Assembly (NCBI GenBank): GCA_948567375.1
Contig: OX419760.1
Span: 58,416,657-58,480,656 of the forward strand
DNA from: Lunularia cruciata
Taxonomy: Eukaryota > Streptophyta > Marchantiopsida > Lunulariales > Lunulariaceae
Length of the DNA stretch: 64,000 nt
Reading direction: 5' to 3'
Shown here: positions 1-12,490 of the stretch, piece after piece
Position numbering within the stretch: position 1 is the stretch's first letter
Layout of the letters: each line of letters starts with the position of its first letter
Program-made: the position numbers and the translations under genes
Notes under the pieces: model-generated
What the model saw: the letters and a program-made list of their open reading frames with translations, nothing else
Told to the model about the DNA's origin: nothing
The model's database searches: none

Positions 1-454
1 TATGATGTTAACAATATCTTCACCAATATCAAATACTATTTCACATTCACCTATGGCATCAAATTCAAAATGAGCACTAATAATGCTCCAAAATGGTAAG
101 CCACAATTTCTTCATAGTTATCTCCAATACTTGATACTCACCACATCTGCAAGGTGATGTTGTTCTTGATGGTTAGAGATATTGTCATAACAAAATAGGG
201 CTAACCAAGATTGGACATTGCCAATAGGTTTTTCTTTAGTGCCTTGTTTCTCCTCACAACCAAACAAGATACAAATACAACATTGAAGATTACAAGTTCT
301 ACTTATAATGAGGTCCCCAAAAATGGGTTTGACACCCAACTTGACATCATTTTGCATGATGTAGCTAGAGGTACAAAAATAAATTTTATGAGTCATATCA
401 TTAATGTGTATTCAAGATTGCTCAACTTTTGCAATGAATGACAAGTCTAGGCTA
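1..454. other. AT-rich unassigned sequence
   Basis: No convincing gene is visible. Short open frames occur on both strands and overlap each other, which is typical of non-coding AT-rich DNA. This is the left flank of the large nested retrotransposon block and may itself be old repeat DNA. Confidence 0.4.
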
Positions 455-566
455 TGGTAACAAAAAAATTACCACCATTCATGTAGTTGCATGGTCACAA
501 AAAATCTACCACAATTCATGCAATTGCACAATAAGAAAACAATCTACTATAATTAATATAACTACA
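455..566. repeat. 37-38 bp tandem repeat, split by a retrotransposon
   Basis: Three head-to-tail diverged units are visible at 455-491, 492-528 and 529-566. Each starts near TGGTAAC and ends near GTAGTTGCA. A fourth unit begins at 567-573 and continues at 11827-11856 on the far side of the retrotransposon insertion, again totalling 37 bp. The repeat is therefore older than the element at 574-11821 and proves where that element begins and ends. Confidence 0.75.
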
Positions 567-573
567 TGGTAAC

Positions 574-1010
574 TATAAAAGACCAAGGAGAGAAATAAGA
601 GAATGGAAGACCAAAGTGGAAGATCACACTGGGACACTAGAATGAGGGAAACTCTTAATGCCTAGCACAAGCTTGGGCTTTGGTTTTTATACGGAGCATA
701 CAAGGCTCTTGTAAAACCTCTCAAGAAACTTTCTAAAAGCTGCCTTCTTGGATTGCAAGCCAAGTTAATTGTGAAGCTTCTCAAGAAGCTCAAGTTCCTT
801 CTAGAAGCTACCTATTTGGTGTGTAAGCTAAGTTAGCCGAGTTTCTTCCTCCTAGAAATCACTACTTAGCATGCACATTACCAAATACTTGGAAGGTACC
901 AAGTAGCTTCCTAGATGCTTTGAGAATATTCTTATAACTCTTGGCTAATTTGACCTAGTTACTACTTCCTTAGTCTCTACCAACTTATCTATAAACTCTA
1001 TATTGTTACA
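574..1010 (-). repeat. 3' LTR of A1
   Basis: The 437-bp sequence aligns by eye with the LTRs of the young copies: the same GAGAGAAATA block, the same ATTTATAC-type TATA region, the same AAGCTT-rich modules and the same ATTGTTACA end. It is followed directly by the chromodomain end of the interior, so it is the 3' LTR of a minus-strand element. Confidence 0.8.
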
Positions 1011-3564
1011 TGTTCCTCCACCGCTAGTTGGTGACATCCTTGTCACCACAAAAGCTTCAATTTCCTAAATAGCCATTTGTGCATTTTGGAGATGAGAAAG
1101 AGGTTCCCAAGTGGCATCATGAAGGGGATACCCTTTCCAAAGGACCTTGTACTCAATATGTTGTTGATGGCCATGGTGAATGTGGTAATGTTCAAGGATA
1201 CAATCAACTTTATACTCCTCATGATTGTTGATAGGCATGGGAGGAGGAGGGGTTGGATACAAGAGGAAAAGGAAGATGGATTAGAAACAAAGGGTTTTCA
1301 ACTTGAAAATATGAAAGACAGGGTAGATTTACATATGAGAAGGCAAGGCAAGTCGATAAGCAACAAGAGAAATGATTTAGGTGATATCAAATGGACCTGT
1401 CCAATTAGGATTAAGCTTATGGACTTGGGTATCAAGTGGAAGTGGTAGGTTACTGGAAGAGAGTATGACCTAATCACCAAGTTGAAAAGTGAGATCACGA
1501 TGATGTTGGTCCACATATTTTTTTTGATGATTTGGGGCAATAAGGAGATGAGATATGGCTTGTTGTAGGGATTGGGATATTATGGTCAAGAAGGTGGGAA
1601 TATGAGGGACATGAGACGGAGGAGGAGCAAGAAGGGAATCTGGAACAAGTGGGTCTTGGCCAAAATTAAAGAAGGAGGAGAATCTAGTGCTTGCATGTTT
1701 GGAATTATTGTAGGAAAACTCAACAATTGCAAGACACTCATCCTAGTTTGTATGATGAATGTTGACATAAGCACAAAGTATATCCTCCAAGGTGCAATTT
1801 GCACATTTGGTTTGTCCATTAGTTTGATGATGATAAGCTATGGATAAAGCAAATTTGGTGGCAAGTATCTAAAAGAGTGCTTGCCACAATTTTTTGGTGA
1901 AATGAGGATCATGGTCAAAGATGAGTACACAAGGGATCCCATGATGCTTGAAGACATTGTGGAAGTAGATCTAGACCAATGTTGGAGCATCCATTATATC
2001 AAAGGTTAGTGCCAAATGGATTTGTTTACTAAGCTTATCCACAAACACCATGATTGTTGTATGAATTTGCTTTGTCTTGGGCAAGGATGTGATGAGATCT
2101 AAACTCACATGTTCCTATCAAGCAAATGTGATGGGAAGTGGTTGAAGGAGTCCACTTGGTTTATATTTGTTGGCCTTGTTACATTAGTAGCTCTCACAAG
2201 ATCGGACAAAGTCTCAAACATCTCATGCCATGTTAGGCACCGCCATTGGCCATGTAGGGTACCCAAGGTCTTATCCACATCCATGTGACCAATGATTGGT
2301 AAGTCATAAGCTTCTTGAAGGTGCACAAGTTGTAGATCACCCTTGGTTGGAACGTAGATCTGGTTCTCCTAAAATAGAAGGCCTTCCTTGAAGGAGAAGG
2401 TGTTGTATTCCTTATCATGTGCGGCAAGATGACCTTGCACCATCTGAAAGAAGGGATCTTGTTGTAAAGCGGTCCTTAACTTGATATAGACCTTGGAGTG
2501 GACTGACATTATTGTAATTGCTCCCATATGAGAGGAAGAGACTTCAAATCAGGTTGTCATGATAAGGCATTGGGGATGACACAAAACTTACCAGATTTGT
2601 ACTCAAGTTTGAGGATGTCAACTCTTTATGTGTTCCAAATGTAATATTGGCAAAGGTTTGTAATTGGTTTGCATGATCACTTGTTTCCCCAAGAGATAAT
2701 ACCTCCATACATTGATGGCTTATACCATTGCTAATTGTTCCCAATCTCAAGTAGAGTAATTCCTTTTTGTGATGTTTAGTCGGTGAGAATGCAATGAGAT
2801 GTAACCCATTTGGGAATTCCTGATGCAACATAGCTCCAATGGCAAAGTTAAAAGCACCAAAATCACAAGGTAGTTGAAGATCTTATGGTTGATGAATGGG
2901 TTTTGAAGATACCATATGTTTCAATTTCTAGAATGCTTCTTTGTGCTTGGTGGTCCATTGAAAGCTTGAGTTCTTCCCCAAGAGGTAGGTCAATGGTATA
3001 GCCATATGAGCATAATAGTGGATGAATGATCAATATAAACTTGCCAATCCATTAAATGCCCATACTTCTATGGAATCCTTTGGAGTAGACCAATCAACAA
3101 TGACCTTGATTTTCTCCTCTTCCATCTTTATCTCCTCTTATGAGATCTTGTGACTCAAGAATGTAACTCACTTTTACCAAAAAGCACACTTTGACTTGTA
3201 GTAAAACTTCCATTGATGTAGTCATCTTAGGACTTCTCACATGTGATTTGCATGTTCTACCTTCATTGTAAAAGATTGAGACCAAGGAGAGAAATAAGAG
3301 AATAGAAGATCACATTGGGACACTTGAATGAGGAAATAACTTTGAATATCTAGCATGAGCTTAGGCTTTGGTATTTATAGGGAGCATACAAGGCTCTTGA
3401 GAAGCTTCTCAAGAGCTTCCTAAAGTTGCCTTCTTGGAGTGCAAGCCAAGTTAATGTGAAAGTTTCTCAAGAAGCTCTTTCTAGAAACCGCCTACTTGGC
3501 ATGCAAGCTAAACTAGTTGAAAGCTTCCATGAAGCTTTCTTCTAGAAAATACCTACTTGGGATG

Positions 3565-5038
3565 TGTAATACTCTAAGGAACTCTTCAAGAGAGAAAACA
3601 TAGATTTCACACTCAATCCTTCGATGCCCAAAGGAGCACCTTCTCTTTATTATATAGTTGCAATACCAAGGGCTAGCCACATGATCTAGATATGAAATTT
3701 GGTTTGGTAACATTTGGAATGATGTTATATATGATGGTCAAGATAGATCAGATAGAAATATCACCAAAAGTGTACTTCTACTAATAGGGTAGAAACTAAA
3801 ATAGACTTGAAAACCTTAGAACCAATAGCTAGACAAATGATTAAAGGTGAGAATTGATTTGGTAGCATGTGGAAGGATCTTACACATGATGGACTAAATA
3901 GATCAGAAAGAGGTATCACCAAAATGGGACTTCTATGAATAGATTTGGAATCAAAATGTGCCTAAAATCTTTGAAAGCAATTTTGGAAGCCTAAATGGAT
4001 GAGTAAAAAATGTGTAGATTCCTCCCCAACAAAGGATAGGCTAGCCTTCCCTCCCTCTTGGTTTGTCTTATTGAGAGCTTTCCAATGGTACCTCACCCAC
4101 GTGATTTTGAGATTCCTATAGGAAGATTCCTTAAATGATTCCCTTTGGTCAAAGCTTGTTTGATTAACCAAATAGGACTATGACCGACGTGTCACCCATC
4201 CACGTAAGTAATCCAAGAGTGGAGCTTGCTAACATGTCACCAATTTGTGTGCCTAATCTTATGGACGAGATCCTCTTTGTCTATATAATAAAGAGAAGAT
4301 GTTCATTTGGGGCATCGGAGGTTTGAGTGTGAAATAGTGTGTTTCTCATGGTGTGTTTCTTCTCAAGTCTCATATCCTTAGAGTATTACAATAGCCAAGG
4401 AAGATCTCCTCCAAGGAAGCTCCACCATAGGATTAGGTACATGGATAGGTGACCAGTCATCAAGTTCTACCCGTAGATTACTTGCTTGGATGGGTGACAT
4501 GTTGGTCTTGGTCCTATCTAGTTGGTAAAACAGGCTTTGATCATAGAGAATCTTTTAGGGAATCTTCTTGTAGGAATCTTGGAATCACGTGGGTGAGGTA
4601 CCATTGGAAAGCTCTCAATGAGACAAATTGGGGGGAGGAAGGCTAACCTTTCTTTCATTGGGGGGGGGGAGGAATCTTCATATTTTTGAGGCCTAATTCA
4701 TCCGTTTAGGCCTCCAAAATTACCTCTGAAGTTTTCAAGCCTATTTGGTTTTTGCTCTATTAGTAGTACTCTTTTGGTGATACCTTTGTCTGATCTACTT
4801 AGTCCATCATGTATAACATCCCCCCAAATGTTACCAAACCAAATTTCATCTCTAGATCATGTGTCTGGCTATTGATTATAAAGTCTTCAAGCATGTTTTA
4901 ATTTTTGGCATATTAGCAGAAGTAATCTTTTGATTATACCTTTGTCTAATCTACTTAGTCCATCATGTATAACATCTTCCTAGATATTACCAAACCAAAT
5001 TTCATCCCTAGATCATGTGTCTAGCTATTGGTATTATA
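3565..5038 (-). mobile_element. Family B solo LTR (outer), with another inside
   Basis: A family B LTR in minus orientation (starts TGTAATACTC, ends as a degraded TTACA) is inserted in the 3' LTR of A2. The 5-bp target duplication GGATG is perfect on both sides (3560-3564 and 5039-5043). No internal coding region is present, so it is a solo LTR. It is itself split by the solo LTR at 3659-4391. An apparent internal duplication of one LTR portion lies at about 4790-5035. Confidence 0.8.
3659..4391 (+). mobile_element. Family B solo LTR (inner), opposite orientation
   Basis: This 733-bp copy, ending AGTATTACA, aligns along its length with the better preserved copy at 32353-33093, including the CTATATAATAAAGAG promoter region. 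It is inserted into the minus-oriented family B LTR around it, with a near-perfect target duplication (ATAGT/ATAGC). This is the fourth level of the stack A1 > A2 > B > B. Confidence 0.75.
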
Positions 5039-6720
5039 GGATGCAAGCTAAGCTAGCCATGAAACTTTCCCAAGAAGCTTCTTCTTGGAAGTTACCACTT
5101 GCCATGCATGTTACCCAATACTTGGAAGGTACCAAGTAGCTTCCTAGATACTTCTAGACTATTCTAGGCTAATTTGGTCTATTTGCTACTTTGTTAGCCT
5201 TGACTAACTTGTTGATAAACTTGTTACATATGCCTCCACTGCTAGTTGCTAGTTGGTGATATCCTCATCACAATTGAAGCTTCAAACTCTTGGATGGCCA
5301 TTTGTGCATTATGGAGATGAGAAAGAGGCTCCTAAGTGGCATCATGAAGGGGATACCTTTCCAGAGGACTTTGTACTCTATATGTTGTTGGTAGTCTTGT
5401 TGGATGTGGCAATACGCAAGCATATGATCAACTTCATACTCCTCATGATCATTGATAAGGACAAGAGGAGGAAGAGGTTGGACACAAGAGGAAAAGGAAG
5501 ATGGATTAGGAATAAAAGGTTTCAATTTGGAAACATAAAAGATAGGGTAGACGTGCATATGAAAAGGCAAGGCAAGTTAGTAAGCAATAAGAGAAATGAT
5601 TTGGGTAAAATCAAAGAGTCCTATCCAATTAGGAGCAAGTTTACAGACTTGGGTATCAAGTGAGAAGGATAGGTTACTAAAGGAGATTATGACTTTATCA
5701 TCAATTTGAGAGGTGAGATCACAATCATGGTGATCCATATATTGTTTTTGACTATTTTGAGCAACAAGGAGATGAGATTTGGCTTGTTGGAGAGATTGGG
5801 ATATGGTAGTCAAGAAGGTGGAAGTATGAGGAACATGAGATGGAAGAGGAGCAAGAAGGGAATCTAGAACAAGTGGATCTTGGCCAAAATTAAGGAAGAA
5901 AGAAGAGAATTTGATGCTTTCTTGTTAAGAATTATTGTATGTAAACTCAACAGTTGCGAGACATTCATCCCAATTGGTATGGTGAACATTGATGAAGGCA
6001 CAAAGCATATCCACCAAGGTGCAATTTTCACATTTGGTTTGTCCATTAGTTTGAGGGTGATAGGTTGTGGACAAAGCAAGCTTGGTGCCGAGTATCTGGA
6101 AGAGCGCTTGCCAAAATTTTCTAGTGAATCAAGGATCATGATGGGAGATGAGTACACAAGGAATCCCATGATGCTTGAAGACATTATCAAGGTAGATTTG
6201 CACCAATGTTGGAGCATCCATAGTGTCAAATGTTGGTGCCAAATGGATTTGCTTACTAAGCTTATCCACAAACACCACAATTGTTGTGTGACCTTGATTT
6301 GTCTTGGGTAAGGATGTGATGAGATCTAAGCTCACGTGTTCCCATCAAGTAGATGGAATGGGGAGTAGTTGAAGGAGTCCACTTGGTTTGTGGTTTTTGG
6401 CCTTGTTGCATTGGCAGCTCTCACAAGATTGTACAAAATCTCAAACATCTTGTTCCATGTTGGGCCACCACCATTGGTACTGGAGGTTATCCAAGGTCTT
6501 TTCTACACCCATGTGACCAATGATTGGTAAATCATTTGCTTTTTGAAGGTGCACAAGTCAAAGATCACCCTTGGTTGGAACATAAATCAGATCATCATAG
6601 AATAGAAGTTCTTCCTTGATGAAGAAAGTGTTGTACTCTTTTTTGCATGTTGCAAGATGACTTTGTTCCATTTGAAAGAAGAAATCTTGTTGTAGAGCTA
6701 TCCTAAACTTGATTTGGATT

Positions 6721-7400
6721 TGTAACATCCATTTGTGCATGTGTGTGGTATTGTGATATTTAGCTTGGTATTATAAGTACTTGAGAGATATTATTTAAAT
6801 AGAGATAAAGGATGGTTCTACATTGGTCATGATTAACTAAATTTAGTCATAACTAAGATAGTGGGGACCTTACTTTAGAGGAAAAGGTGAACATTATTAT
6901 TTTGGATTCTAATGTGTTTACTTGGTATTATTCCTAGATGTTTGGCTTTGAGAAAAGAGTTGAGAACTCTTGGGCCTATAAGCCTTTTTTGTTTTGGATT
7001 CTTCTATAGTCCAAGGATAGCCCATGTGAAGGAATCCTTGACTTAGTGGTTGGGTCAAGATAAGATCACATGCTTAGTGAAATATGCTCATGTAGATGGA
7101 TATTCCTTTATACTTTTTGACTTTACTTGACTTTTAGCCTAGCAACTTGAGTTACTATGGTAAAAAGTAACTTTAGTGTGTAACTATTTCACAAATATAT
7201 AAACAAGGGGTGAAGAGGTACTCATCATCCTTTCATTTGCAACTATTTCTCTCTCTCATTGAGTTCTCTAGTGAGCAATGGCTTGAGTCTTGGATTGTTA
7301 GCTTTAGAGGAGTACGATGGAGTTGGGGTTCTTTGCCTTCTTAGTCCATGGTGCACTACCATCAGAGGTTCATCCTAAGTGAGAGACATGCCGGCTCACA
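6721..7400 (+). mobile_element. Family C solo LTR
   Basis: A 680-bp segment starting TGTAACATCC and ending CTCACA interrupts A2 between its integrase and RNase H parts. Flanking bases GATT/GACT look like a 4-bp target duplication. A TATA-like AATATATAAACAAGG lies at about 7194-7208, followed by pyrimidine-rich sequence, as expected for an LTR promoter in plus orientation. No second copy or interior is in this window, so its family is unknown. Confidence 0.6.
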
Positions 7401-10400
7401 GACTTTAGAGTCAATTGGCATTGTCAAAATTGCCACCATAATGAGAAGAAAAGACTTCAAATCAGGTCATCATGATAGGGTATCAAGGATGACATGGAAC
7501 CAATTGGGTTTGTATTCAAGTTTGATATCAAACAATTGTAGTTGTTCCTCCCATCAATGATGTTGATTCTTCATGTGTTCCAAATGTAATGTTTGCAACA
7601 AAGGTTTGTGATTGGTACACATGGTCATCTTTTTTCCTAAGAGATAATGTCTTTATACCTTGGTGGTATATACCATTGCTAGTTGTTCCTAATTTCCTAC
7701 ATAGTAATTCTTTTCTACTATGTTTAGTCGGCAAGACCCAAAGGCAACAAGATGTAATCCATGTGAGAATTCTTACTACAACACAAATCTAATGGCAAAG
7801 TTAGAAGCATCAAAATCAACCACATAAGGTAGTTGAGGATCATATGGTTGAAAAATGGGTCTTGAAAACACCATACATTTCAATTTCTAGAATGCTTCTT
7901 TGTGCTTGGTGGTCCATTGAAAACTTGAGTTCTTCTCCAAGAGGTTGGCCAATGGTGCTACCACGGGTGCCCAATAGTGGATGAACCATTGGTAAAAACT
8001 TGTCAATCCATTAAATGCTCACACTTTTGTGGCATCTCTTGGAGTAGGACAATTAGTAATGGCCTTGATTTTCTCCTCTTCCATCTTGATCCCTTTTGAT
8101 GAGATCTTATGACCCAAGAAGGTAACTTCCTTCTACCAAAAGACACACTTTGACTTCTTGCAATAAAATTTCCATTGATATAGTCATTTTAGAACTTCTT
8201 GCATGTGATTTGCATGTTCTTCCTCCGTCTTGCTATAGATTAAAATATCATCCAAGAACACCACCATGTACCAATCCAATAATCCATCTAACACCCAATG
8301 CATCTGATCCATGAAGACTTGTGAAGCATTAGTGAGCCTAAAGGTAGAACTCTCCATTCATAATGCCCATACCTTCTGCAAAAGGTAGTCTTTTGCATAT
8401 CCTCCCTGTCAATGAGAATTTGCCAATAGCCGCTTTGAAGATCCAACTTGGAGAAGTATCACACTTTACTCCATTAATCAAGCAAGTCATCAATTCAAGG
8501 AAAGGGATATGCATTCTTCACTATTTGTTTATTGAGCCCATGATAATCAATATAGAAATGAAGTCCTCCATCTTTCTTTGGAATGAGTAGTACCGATGCT
8601 CCCCAAGAAGGTGTACTATGTTGTATGAAATCCTTCTCCAACAACTCTGTAATTGTTATTTGAAGTTCCTATAACTCCTTTTGTAAGAGCAACTAGATTG
8701 GTCTACTCACTAGAGTACTCCTTGGCAATAACTGAATCTTGAAGGATATCCCATGATCAAAAGGTAATCTCTTTGGCATATCATCTTGAACTATTTGATT
8801 AACCATGATGAGGCTTTTGGTCCTCTCCAAATTTTGCATGTGCAATCAGCTTGATCCACATTGCAAATATAGACTTATCTTTGTCCAAAGCTTGCTCTAT
8901 GGTTGCTTTATTGACAAGTTTCCCATCTTGGGTTTGACTATTCTTAGGTGTCTTACTCAAAAGTGCCAAAAAACTTAATAAAAAATTCCTACCTTAGTGT
9001 TGTACTTGAATTTATCATCGAGTCCAATCAAATTGAACCTTATGATGTTCAAGCTAAGGTAAACCCAAAATGATATCATAATGTAGAGGTGCCACTACAG
9101 ACCTCATACACTCTAAATATTGCTTCCCAATCCTAAATATAACAAGATGTGAGGTATGCAATGCAAAACCCTTTCTACCATCCACAATCATCAATTTGCT
9201 TCCAATTATTGGCTTGAAAGGAATACATAATTCCTTTCCTAATTGCATGTACATGTAATTATCTGAACTTCTAAAATCAACCAAAATACTACAATCATGA
9301 TGAGATATTATACTTTGCAAGTGAAGCAAACTTGCATAGGTTGAGCCTTCAATCCCATTGGAACTAATCAAATTCCCAAAAGGTGGTTCAAAATATTTTA
9401 TTGGATTCCTTGTTTCCTTGATCATTTTGCTCCACAAACTCCATTTGGGCAATTTGTCAAGGTCGCCCATTCTTGAGTGGACATTAAGTAATGTGATGTC
9501 CAATTTGATGATAAAAAAAAACTACCATTTTGTCATAATTTTTCTCTACCTGTAATACCAAGTGGTCTCCGTTCAATGGCATCAATCTCTATTGGTTTTG
9601 GCTCTTCTACCCATATGTAGTGTATTGGTAGGTTTTATGGAGGTCAAGGTCAAGACCAAATTGTTATGACCAAGGAATCAAAGCATTTGACCAACTGCAT
9701 GGTTTTCTCCAAGTATTTTGGCTTTTGCATAATCACCTCTAATTTGGTTTGTGACTTCAATCCCCTCATAAATTGATCCAAAGCTTCATCTTCAAGTATA
9801 TTTGGAATTTGCATGATGGTGTTTTGGAATTGTGTGATGCAACTTCTTATAGAGCTAATCTGCTTCAACTCTACTAACCTATCTCATGCAACTTGTGTGA
9901 TATTTATAGCTTGGAATCAACTAATGATTGTACTCTTGAATTTTTCCCATGTCAAGATTGGTGTAACAAATTACCATTCAGCTTGTTCCACTCAAAATTG
10001 CCACCATAGCTTTGCTACTCCATCCAATTGGCTAGAAACCAAGAGAATCCATTCATCTTAAAGATTGGTAGCTTCAAAATAGCATTTACAATCAAACACA
10101 AAATTCTCCACTACACCCAAGAGATTCTTGCCTTCAAATTCTTTGGACTTTGGAAATCAAATTTGCTTTTCACCTTCTCGAATTGGTGCTCCCTCTACAT
10201 GCTCTTGTCGTTGATGATCTTGTTCTTCCAACAATCGAGTAAGGTGCTCGATTTGTTGTTGTATAGCAATGATAACCTCACACATTGCCATTATAACTAC
10301 CACTCTATCATACTACCCCCAATTTATTTAAATTAACACGTAGAGGCAACACATCCACCGCTCTTCATAAGTTACAATCAAAAGTACCAAGGGTTCCTTG

Positions 10401-11856
10401 GACAAGGTGATTGCATTTAGAAAATTCTACCCAAAGCGTGAGATGATGAATTGCATAAAATGATACTTGGGTAGTACATGGACAAAAAAATCTCAATGAT
10501 TTGGTGGAAATAGATTTTTTGATCCATATATTCCATCCATCACATTCTTGCTCTAATATCAATGTAAAAGATCAAGATCAAGGAGAGAAATAGTAGAATG
10601 GAAGATCACATTGGGACACTTGAATGAAGGAAAAACTCTGAATGCCTAGCATGAGCTTGGGCTTTGGTATTTAGATGGAGCATACAAGGCTCTTGAGAAG
10701 CTTCTCAAGAAGCTTCTTAAAGTTACCTTCTTAGAATCCAAGCCAAATTAACCGAGAACCTTTGTTCTAAAAGCCGCTTACTTGGTGTGCAAGTTAAATT
10801 AGTTGAAAGTTTCCAAGAAGCTTCCTTCTAGAAACTACCTACTTGAGATGCAAGCTAAACTAGTTGGAAAGTTTCCCAAGAAGCTTCCTCCTAGAAGTTA
10901 CCACTTGGCATGCAAATTACCCAATACTTGGAAGGTACCAAGTAGCTTCCTAGATACTTCTAGAATAGTCTAGACTAATTTGGCCTTTGAATATTGATGA
11001 TCTCATTCTTCCAACACTTGATAAGGTGCTCGATTTTTTTCTACATAGCAATGATAACCTCTAGCATCACTGCCATGACTACTACTCTATCAAATTACCT
11101 ATATTTTATCTAAGTTAACACAAAGATGCAACACGTCCACCATTCTCCATAAGTTAAAATCAAAAGTACCAAGGGTTCATTAGACAAGGTGATCACATTC
11201 AGAAAATTCTACCCAAAGCGTGAGATGATGAATTGCATGAAAAGATGCTTGGGTAGGGAATGGATACAAAATCCCAATGGTTTAGTAGAAATGGATTTGG
11301 TGATCCATATATTCCATCCATCCCATTCTTGCTTTGATATCAATGTAAAAGACCAAGGAGAGAAATAAGAGAATGGAAGACCAAAGTGGAAGATCACATA
11401 GGGATACTTGAATGAGGTAAACTCCAAATGCCTAGCATGAGTTTGGGCTTTGGTATTTATAAGGAGCATACAAGGCTCTTGAGAAGCTTCTCAAGAAGTT
11501 TCTTAAAAACTACCTATTGGATTGCAAGCCAAGTTAACCGGGAAGCTTCCTTCTAGAAACTACCTACTTGATGTGCAAGCTCAACTAGTTGAAAGCTTTT
11601 TAAGAAGCTACCTACTTGGTGTGCAAGCTAAGTTAGCAAGTAACCTTCCAAGAAACCTCCTCCTAGAAATTGCCACTTGGTATGCATATTACCATATACT
11701 TGAAAGGTACCAAGTAGCTTTCTAGATGCTTCTAGAATATTCTTATAACTCTTGGCTAATTTGGCCTATTTGCTACTTCCTTGGTCTCAACTAACTTATA
11801 TGTAAACTCCATATAGTTACAATAACAAACACTCCACCATGATTAATGTAGTTGCA

Positions 11857-12490
11857 CTAAAATATTTATTTTAGGCTGATTGCCTCAAATAACTTCTACC
11901 CAACTATAATAAAGAGGCTTGATCATAGCCATATTGGTCTAACTGCTAAAAGTGCACTTGATTATTACATTGGAAACATAGGTGTAAATGATGAAAATTT
12001 ACTCCAATCAAGTTTGGTAAGATTGGGATTTCTTGAGCCTTCATAAAGCTTTGAGAACCTCTTTAACTTCCAAAATCACTATGTACTTTATAACCTTCTT
12101 CATGTAAATGGTTAGTGCATAGACCTTGTTGGAAAATAAGAAAATGAATCTTTTAAAGTAACCAAAAATTCTCAAGAATTTGCATAACTTTGTCAAACTA
12201 GTTAAAAAAACAAATTATAAGAGTTTTCTCACCTTTTCTAGATAAATTACTATCTCATAATCAAAAGTGATGCACTTGAAATAGTTCTTTTTTTCACAAC
12301 CAAAGATACACTCTCCCAAGTTGAGCAATACATTTACTTCATCCAAGGATTGCAAGCTTTGATCAAATGCTCAAAATGCTTCTACTCTTTACATAAAACC
12401 AACTATGAAATTTGAAGAATTTCCAATAAAAAGGTTCAATACCTTATTCATGAATTGTTGAAATGTGATGGAAGTATCACAAAGCCTAGA
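11857..12490 (-). mobile_element. Fragment of a non-chromodomain gypsy reverse transcriptase
   Basis: Read on the minus strand, broken pieces resemble the Ty3/gypsy reverse transcriptase around the fingers/palm region, with phrases such as TFQQFMNKV and ECIFGCEKK. The sequence differs from family A and looks like the Tat/Athila or a related lineage. No LTR is recognisable. It is an old, heavily broken fossil. Confidence 0.5.

Larger units (their letters stand above)
3267..10987 (-). mobile_element. Family A chromovirus A2, nested in A1
   Basis: This second old minus-strand chromovirus lies inside A1. The 3' LTR runs 3267-5228 including inserted solo LTRs, and the 5' LTR starts at 10563. Between them are chromodomain (about 5400-5560), integrase (about 5800-6500), RNase H (about 7430-7900), reverse transcriptase (about 7950-8750), protease (about 9054-9400), a zinc-knuckle region (about 9500) and gag (about 9650-10320). 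A tRNA-iMet-type primer site abuts 10563. It is a fossil with many coding breaks. A family C solo LTR interrupts the interior at 6721-7400. Confidence 0.8.
574..11821 (-). mobile_element. Family A chromovirus A1, old outer copy with nested elements
   Basis: This is an old Ty3/gypsy chromovirus on the minus strand. Its 3' LTR is 574-1010 and its 5' LTR 11344-11821. Chromodomain-like sequence lies at about 1065-1262, then integrase, RNase H and part of reverse transcriptase up to about 3266; a gag 5' piece and the primer-binding region lie at about 10990-11343. The target duplication is GTAAC at 569-573 and ATAAC at 11822-11826, and removing the element restores a 37-bp repeat unit. A second family A copy (3267-10987) sits inside. 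The element is a fossil, heavily broken with many coding breaks, and clearly the oldest layer of this stack. Confidence 0.8.
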
